DNA of 14,983 nt, from positions 5,920 to 20,902 of the forward strand of contig NW_014012818.1 of assembly GCF_000611645.1 (NCBI RefSeq), written 5' to 3'. Position 1 is the first letter of the stretch; each line of letters opens with the position of its first letter. The notes beneath the pieces were generated by a model that had not been told where the DNA came from, ran no database searches, and saw only the letters and a program-made list of their open reading frames with translations. Of the stretch, positions 9,117 to 14,983 are shown piece after piece. Both the position numbers and the translations under genes were made by a program. This DNA comes from Monoraphidium neglectum (Eukaryota > Chlorophyta > Chlorophyceae > Sphaeropleales > Selenastraceae).

Positions 9117-10226
9117 GCGCCGCTGTTGCTCCTGGTGCGGCTGCTCCCCTGGCGTTGCCGCTGCCTCAGTCCCGCCTGCGCTCTGCGCCTTTGGCCGAGC
9201 ATCACGCTTGCGCTTGCCGCTGCCATCCCCGCGATGCCGCTTCTGCTCCTCCAGGCGCCAGCGCAGCTCAAGGACTTGATCCTGGCTGCCGTTGATAATG
9301 ACATCATCAGTCCCAGGAACGAACGGTGCGCCACAGACTGGGCACTGGCACGGTGCCCGTGCCGTAGGAGCTGTGGTTGCAGCCGAAGGGGCCCTTGTCG
9401 CTGAGACGTCCCCGCTGCCGCCGCTGCCGCTGCCGCTAGCGCCACGGCTGCCCCCGGCGGCGCCCGACGTCGACGCCGCTGCTAGCCCTGCCGCGCCCAG
9501 CCGGTCAAGGGCCCTCTGGCTGACGATGTGGCCGCAGGGCACGAGGGCGACCATCGTGTAGCGCCCGCAGGGTAGGCCCGTGATGGGGCACGCGTACTGG
9601 GGTTCGTCTGTCGCGCCGCCGGACGTCCCCGCCGGCGCAGCAGCGGCGCCGGGCTGCTGCTGGACGTCAGGGGTCAGGGCCACCGCAAAGACGTCCTTCA
9701 TGGACGCGAGGTGCTCGAGGGCGGCGCCGTTGGCGCGGATCTGGTTCGCGAACCGGTGGACGGCGGCCGCGTCGACGGGCGCGCCGCGGCGGGAGAGCAC
9801 CCACTCGAGCACGGCCTCCCGATTGTACAGGGACCCCAGCCGGTCCGCAACGACGGGGGAGCGCAGCGGCTGCTCGCTGAGTGCGCAGGTGCCCCACTTG
9901 ACCCGCCTGCGCGCGCCGCCGCGTAGGTGTCGAGCACGCAATTGGCTCCTGTGGGGTCTGTTCATTTCGAGTGTGTCCCTGCTGTGCAAGTCCCCAGCAC
10001 AACATGCATGCAGATGATACAAAGCACAATGGTCACAAGCATGCAGCGCACAGGTCATGGCGCACCAGGCCGCCTGTTGGTCCAGCTGAGGCTCATGATA
10101 CACCTGGCTGGTGGACACCGCGCCGCCGCGCGTCGAGCGCGAGCCCGAGTTTGCCTGATTGAGGCGCCAGCTGCTGCCGCGCAGTACGTCGCTGCGAGAT
10201 ATGATGGTGCCGCCGTCGAGCCCCAT
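8871..10226 (-). CDS. RTF2: Replication termination factor 2 (Rtf2), RING-like protein
   Basis: Exon 1 is 10226-10102 and exon 2 is 9906-8871, giving 386 residues. The protein opens with MGLDGGTI, the Rtf2 N-terminal signature, so the ATG at 10226 is chosen over the in-frame ATG at 10349. Then come KWGTCALSEQPLRSPVV (45-61), LGSLYNREAVLEW (65-77), LASMKDVFAVAL (108-119), ACPITGLPC (147-155), VPCGHIVSQRALDRL (164-178) and CPVCGAPF (230-237) with DDVIING after it. C148, C155, C166/H168, C230 and C233 fit the degenerate Rtf2 RING. Known Rtf2 proteins act at stalled replication forks and site-specific termination, and plant and yeast members also affect pre-mRNA splicing. Odd parts: a Gly/Ser/Ala-rich insertion of about 50 residues between H168 and C228, a basic KRKRD patch (273-277) and Q11 at 306-316. 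It is divergent from the FHA gene. Confidence 0.93.
9084..9116 (-). repeat. CAG repeat encoding Q11 in Rtf2
   Basis: Eleven glutamine codons (mostly CAG) at residues 306-316, inside a longer Gln-rich C-terminal region. Canonical Rtf2 proteins end soon after the RING-like core, so this tail is lineage-specific. Confidence 0.88.
9907..10101 (-). other. Intron of Rtf2, 195 bases, frame-preserving and stop-free
   Basis: Donor GTATCATGAG after exon 1 (codon split GT/G) and acceptor GCGCGCAG before CGGGTCAAG. The tract reads open in the same frame from exon 1 to exon 2, but its translation (Cys/His/Leu-rich) has no Rtf2 character and its composition is intron-like. A donor two bases upstream would not keep the frame. 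Confidence 0.72.
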
Positions 10227-10581
10227 CGCGCCGTTATAGTGGCGGGGAGACTGCCCGCCCGCCCGCGCCGCTGTCGATCCAGAGCAACAGCACGCAACCT
10301 GACGCAAGAGTGTGTCTTGCTGTTGTGTTCGATCGGTGCACAGGGCCAATCAATTCATGCTTACGAAAGTCTCACGGAAGCTTGTGGCATATCAAGCACG
10401 ATAGGCAATGACATGGCGATGCAGCTGCTCTCTCGTCGATCTACTGTCTCTGGCACTTCACATACAAAATCACATACTATACTTTGATGGAACAAAGCAA
10501 TTGCAAGATACGCGCTGCACGCAAAAGCCACGCACTCGAGTGATCCTCACTTGAACACTGCGATCGGATGTGACTTCCCAA
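10227..10581. promoter_or_regulatory. Divergent promoter region between Rtf2 and the FHA gene
   Basis: 355 bases separate the Rtf2 start (minus) from the proposed FHA start (plus). It must hold both 5' UTRs and both promoters unless one gene has an upstream non-coding exon. The half near the FHA gene is AT-richer, with a weak TATA-like CTATACTTTG at about 10478-10487, roughly 100 bases before the ATG. No other element is convincing. Confidence 0.5.
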
Positions 10582-13402
10582 ATGGACACGACGCTCGCAA
10601 TAGAGGACTTCACGCAGTGCCTGGATCCCTCCGAGGATGCATCACAGGGCCAGCAGGTGTGCAGGGAGCCTGCAACTGCGGCGCCGCTGAGGGTGCTTTG
10701 CCGCCGGGATGCTGCTCTCCTGCAGAGCGCCATCCACACTCGTCACTCTCTTGCACCTTGGAAACTACCAATGCGCAGGCCGGCTCGCTGGTGCTTGTGG
10801 CGGAGGGCGGTGAGCAGCGTCGCTTCCCCCTCTTCTCCGGCGCCAACATCGTCGGCCGGGCCCCGCCGGCCCTGGTGTCAGAGGCGCAGCGGGAAGAGGA
10901 GTGGGCGGCGGCCTGCAACCTGCCCGGCGGCGCCCATGGTGGGAGTCAATGCATCGCCGCGCGCAGCCCCGCATCGTTGATCCGAAGCCGCGTGCGCGCA
11001 AGCGACCGCCAGGCGGCCGGCTGTGCTCACGCCACCCTCCTGGCCGTCGCAGGCGTCTTCATCCCGGACCCGACTCTGAGCTCGCCGCACGCGCTGGTGG
11101 CTGTGGAGGGGGCCTTCTGCCGCGTGAAGGACCTCGGGAGCCGCAACAAGGCGCGCGCCAATCGATGTCCGCGCCGACGTCATGCTCCACTTCGGGCGCT
11201 TCGCCGTGCGACGCCCGCCTTTCAGCAGCGCCTCTGCTGCGCTCGCCGCACGCGCCGGCGTCCGCGCATCTCTGTGGCGCGGCAGCAATGCAGCCGCAGG
11301 GTTACTCACTCCGGCCCCACCACCCTGCGAGTCTGGGGCCACGATTCGCTGCAACCGCCCCCAACCGGGCCCCCGCACCCGCACCCGCCGCGCCACCCAC
11401 CCTGCAGACGCTTGTCGTGCGGCCGAACGGCAGGCTACCGCTTCGGACGGACGAGGTCTACCTATGCAACTCGGGCGACAGCCTCCAAGTAAGCTGCCTT
11501 TCGCGGCCTTGCGTTCTGCTTGACCCGTTCAGAGACCCTCGGACGCCAGCCCAGCTTGCTTTGCCCCCTCGCGCGCCCCCCCCCCTGTTCGCACCCATGC
11601 CGCTCAACGCGCACGACGCTTCGCCGCGATCCCCACTGCTCGTCCCCGCAGATGGGCTCAGTAATTCTCCGCCTGGAGCTGGGCCCAGACGGCCGCGAGG
11701 ACGACGGCGGCGGCGGAGGCGGCGGTGGCAGCCCTCAAAATCAGCTGCCCGCCCAGGAGCAGCGGCAGGCGGGGGGACAGCAGCAGGAGGAAGCAGCGCC
11801 CGCTGCTTATGGGCAGCCGGGGCGCGCACGCAGCACCACACCGCCTGGCGGCTGCCCCCTGGTTGAGCAGCAACGCGGGCAACACGTATCGCCTGGTCAG
11901 GCCGCGGCGCTGGGCGGCGGCGCATTCCTCTTGACGAGCGCCGACGGCCGCCCATTTGCGGTCGTCCCGCTGGCGGCCGCAGCGCCGGTTGCGGCCGTTG
12001 CGCTTCAGCGTTCCACACCTGCGTCGCAGGCGGCCGCCGGTGGGTCGGCGCCGGCGGCCAGCGAGCAGGGTGGGGCTGGGTATGAGTGCGGGCCAGGGGC
12101 TGGGAGCGGCGGGGGCGGAGGTGGTGGGGGCTCTGAGGTGGACACTGATGAGGATTTGGATGATGTGTGGCCCCCGATTGATGAGGACGCAGAGGAGGGC
12201 AGCGAACAGGCATCACCCAGAGGCGGCCGCGGCGGCAGCAGCTTAGCTGCGGCCGGCGGCGACCGTCCGGAGGCGGGGCCTGGGGAGCGGGGCAGGGTGG
12301 GCGGCACGGCAGACGAGGTTGTTCCAGAAACCCAAGATTGGGACGCAGAGGCGGCAGCGCGAGCGGCCGAGGGCGAGCGGGCGGATGAGGAGGCTGGAGC
12401 TAGTGCCACGAGAGCCACGGGCGGGACCGCGGCGCCTGCGATCGAGGGGGATGCCCGAGGCGGCGCCGAGGTTGATGGCGCCGTTGCAATGGCGGAAGAG
12501 GACCAAGAGGAGGGCCAGTTTGGGGGTCAGCCGCCGCCGGCCACGGAGGTCCTGCTGGGGCCATCGCCGGGGGCACTGCTGCCGCCCGCGCAGGGTGATG
12601 CCACGCCGCCCGCTCCGCCGGCCCCCGGGCTAGGCGCGCTGGGCAGCATCGGCGACCTTGGTGACAACGGCGGCGGCGGTGGCGGCGGCCGAGGCGCTGC
12701 CGCGACGCCGGCGGGAGACACGCAGGTGTTGATGTTTGCCGGGGAGGCACACCCCCGGGCAGGTTGCAGCGAGCCCGCGCGCGATTGTGCAGCAGCAGTG
12801 GCAGGGGCCGCTGACCCTCGCCAAGTCAGCACGCTGCAGAGTGCTCCCCCCGCGCCGCCAGGCGCTGAGTCGACACCGCCGGCCGCCCAGGACGCGGTGG
12901 CGGCCCTGGGCGCGGCCAGGGCCACAGCGCTACCCGTGGAACCTGCGGCGGCCGGACTTGCTGGTGCTGCGGACGCAGAGCGCGATTCTGAAGAACTGGC
13001 CGCCTTTGGGGGCGACACCCAAATGCCGGGCGCCTCCGAATCCGCTGGCACTCCTGGCACGGCCCCTGGATCCGACGGCGCGCCGCCGTCGCACCAGCGC
13101 GGCGGCGGCGGCAATGCGGACGCGGCAGCGGAGGAGTCTGCGGGGGATGAGGTGGATCTGATGCAGGCGGTGCAGCGGACGCTGTGCAGGCAGCGCAAGC
13201 GGGCCCCGGCCCTGCAGCTGCCGCCGGCCCCGCCGCCTGCGCCGGCGGCGGCGGCAGCGGCTCCGGCGACCGCTGCTGCGGAAGGCATGGAGGAGGGTGG
13301 GTTGGGTGTGCAGGTTGCGGATGTGCAGGAGGCGCGAGGTGCGGACGTGCAGGCGGCCGCTCTGGGTGGGGCGCAACACGAGCGGGTGCAGGATGCCGGG
13401 CT

Positions 13403-13460
<58 letters not shown>

Positions 13461-14983
13461 GAAGAGCAGCCCCAGGAGCAGGAGCGACGCCAGCAACAAC
13501 AGCAGGAACAGGAGCAAAAGCAGCACCAGCACCAGCCGTCCGACAGCTTCCAGCCAGGAGCGTGGCACAAGGTCCGCCGCAGCTCAGACCACGCGGCATC
13601 CCCACAGCCCTCCAGGCCCCCCAGCCCGCCGGCAGCACCAGCACAACCACCGCCGACCGCGGCACCAGAGGAGGGACCGTCTGCCCTCGCGGCCCCAGCA
13701 GGGGCAGCAGCGGCAGCGGCGGCCCCAGCGGTGGACGGCAGTGGAGCAGCTGACGAGGTCAGCGATGCGCCATCAGCGCCGCCGGCGGCGGCGGCATCCA
13801 ACCCGCGGCCGGCCCGCGCATTTGATCCCTATGAGCTTCCGGAGAGCCTGGCGATTGAAGCGTCGCCCCCGCAGGTGCAGCTGCAGCCGCGGCGGGAGCC
13901 GACGCAGCGCAAAGGGCGGCGGCCGGCTGCCGTCGCATCCGCGGCGGCCGCGGCGCCCAGGGGGGCGGGGAGGAGCGCCGGCCGGGGCGCTGCGGCGGGC
14001 GCGGGGGGTGAGGCGGAGGCTCTGCTTGTTGGAGATGGTGGAGACGCGGGGCGCGAACAGGAGGGGGGGACCAAGGCGGCAGAGGGCGAGGTGGCCGCGC
14101 CGCGGCGCGGCCGCAGGAGCGGCGGCAGGGCAACGGCGGGCGGTGCCCTTGGGTTTGGTGTCAGCGCAGAGGCTGGGGCCGGGACGGAGGCGGGTGCAGG
14201 GGACAAGGCAGATGCGGGAGCAACAGGGCCGCTCGGCGGCCGGCCGACGCCGGCCAGGACGCCGAGGTCACGGGCAGGGCGCGGCAAGGCGGGGCGGGAC
14301 TCACTCGGCAGCGAGGGCGCCGCTGCGGCGGGCGGTGCGGCGGCGCCGCGTGCCGGAGACCATGGATGCGAGGTTGGGGCCGAGGAGCAGGAGCAGCCCG
14401 TGAAGCCCAGGGCCAAGCGGGCCCGCAGGACCTCGCCACCACAGCAGCAGCAGCAGGAGCAGCAGCAGCAGCAGCAGCAGCAGGAGCAGCAGGAGCAGCA
14501 GGAGCAGCAGCAGCAGCAGGAACAGCAGCAGGGGCAGCAGCGACAGCAGCAGCGAGATCATCGCCGCGTCAGCTTTGTCGCCGCTCAGGTCGTCCCCCCC
14601 GCGCCTCTCGCGGGCTCCCTGGGCGCCGCCGGCAGCGGCGGCGCGCCCGGCTTGGCGCCGCGGCCGCGGCTGCCGGCAGAGACGCAGGCGCCGAGCGACT
14701 CTGCCCTCGGCGATGCTTTCGATCAGATCGGCGGGCTCGCGCTCGCGCTCGGCGCCGACTCGCAGGGTGACGCGCTGCTCGCGCCGCCGCCGCTGCAGCT
14801 CCAGTCCGCGGCCCCGCCGCCGCCGCGGTCAGGCGCGCAGTCGCCGGGGGCGGGGTCGACGCCCGGCCGCGGCGGGGCCGGCACGCCGTCCAAGGGCGGC
14901 GCGGCGTTTGGGTTCGAGACGCAGCAGGCGGCAGACGCGCTTGAGACGCTGGCTGGCTCTGGCGAGGCCGGAGAGGGCGACGC
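10582..14983 (+). CDS. Large FHA-domain protein with TQ motifs, MDC1-like DNA-damage adaptor candidate, 3' end missing
   Basis: Exons 10582-10656, 10779-10938, 11053-11150, 11408-11488 and 11652 to the window end join in phase and give 138 residues plus 1110 more without a stop. The N-terminus MDTTLAIEDFTQCLD is acidic with a TQ. Residues about 27-148 are an FHA domain: GSLVLV, FPLFSGANIVGRAP (GR 51-52), VFIPDPTLSSPHALV (SxxH 88-91), VKDLGSRNKTLVVRP (N110), NSGDSLQMGSVILRLEL. FHA domains bind phosphothreonine. The remainder is Ala/Gly/Pro/Gln-rich and probably disordered, with (D/E)TQ at T365, T495, T594, T1149 and T1228, further TQ at T889, an acidic VDTDEDLDD (302-309), Q18 (723-740) and a basic KPRAKRARR (1056-1064) that may be a nuclear signal. 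FHA plus TQ clusters recall MDC1; BRCT repeats, which would clinch it, would lie beyond the window. Other FHA scaffold classes are possible. Confidence 0.72.
11151..11407 (+). other. Putative GC-AG intron inside the FHA domain
   Basis: Exon 3 ends AACAAG at 11150 and the next bases are GCGCGC; no GT donor fits. Acceptor is CCTGCAG at 11401-11407. Splicing here gives GSRNK/TLVVRPNGRLPL, a natural FHA continuation, in phase 0. Without it the frame runs into Arg/Pro/Cys-rich sequence with no domain character. Confidence 0.65.
13404..13457 (+). repeat. Pure (CAG)18 encoding Q18 in the FHA protein
   Basis: Eighteen uninterrupted CAG codons, residues 723-740, followed by a Glu/Gln-rich stretch to about 13535. 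In frame with the FHA exon 5. Pure CAG tracts of this length are prone to length change. Confidence 0.95.
14442..14552 (+). repeat. Interrupted CAG/GAG repeat encoding a second Gln/Glu-rich tract
   Basis: About 37 codons, mainly CAG with regularly spaced GAG, directly after the basic KPRAKRARR patch. The (Q)nE pattern suggests a charged helical or coiled-coil-prone tract; that is inference. Confidence 0.9.

Noticed and set aside
10227..10349. Upstream in-frame ATG at 10349 as Rtf2 start
   Set aside because: MGLDGGTI is the conserved Rtf2 N-terminus, so the start at 10226 is preferred. The upstream 41 residues have no family match.
11182..11523. Frame with MLHFGRFAV, which looks like the FGR end of an FHA domain, suggesting a frameshift after NKARANR
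   Set aside because: The true FHA continuation is at 11408-11488 and 11652 onward in perfect phase, so this lies in the intron and the resemblance is chance.
12527..13801. 424-residue open frame on the minus strand
   Set aside because: It is antisense to the FHA exon. Its poly-Cys, Ala and Ser runs mirror CAG and GC-rich repeats, with no domain features.
13404..14552. Repeat arrays that might be taken for CRISPR or satellite DNA
   Set aside because: They are in-frame CAG/GAG codons with no spacers and lie in a coding exon.

Overview
This window looks like nuclear DNA of a green alga, probably a chlorophycean. The evidence is very high GC, genes broken into short exons by GTGAG...GCAG-type introns, TGTAA poly(A)-type signals just past two stop codons, (CA)n tracts in introns and long CAG-encoded polyglutamine runs in exons. 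No bacterial operon, tRNA, rRNA, transposon or CRISPR array was seen. The lineage is inferred from style, not from a marker gene.

Four protein genes can be modelled exon by exon. (1) Minus strand, 3935 down to 171 and off the left edge: a secreted pectate-lyase-superfamily (right-handed beta-helix) protein, 12 exons with consistent phases and 412 residues so far, with an unusual cysteine-rich N-terminus. (2) Minus strand, about 8377 down to 4419: an RMD1/DUF155-family protein of about 713 residues in nine exons, with one C-terminal membrane segment, an alanine/glycine/glutamine-rich tail and one exon that lacks a normal acceptor. (3) Minus strand, 10226 down to 8871: Rtf2 (replication termination factor 2), two exons, 386 residues. 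(4) Plus strand, 10582 to the right edge: a large FHA-domain protein whose last exon is open for more than 3.3 kb, with repeated (D/E)TQ motifs and two glutamine-rich tracts. It resembles the MDC1 class of DNA-damage adaptors.

Genes 3 and 4 are divergent and share a spacer of 355 bases, so a replication-fork factor and a putative checkpoint adaptor may share a promoter region. Genes 1 and 2 are tandem on the minus strand and functionally unrelated to them. The most useful observations are the FHA/TQ protein itself, a GC-AG intron needed to complete its FHA fold, the odd acceptor in the RMD1-like gene, and a frame-preserving, stop-free intron in Rtf2. All exon models were made by eye from splice consensus, phase and family conservation; transcript data would settle them.
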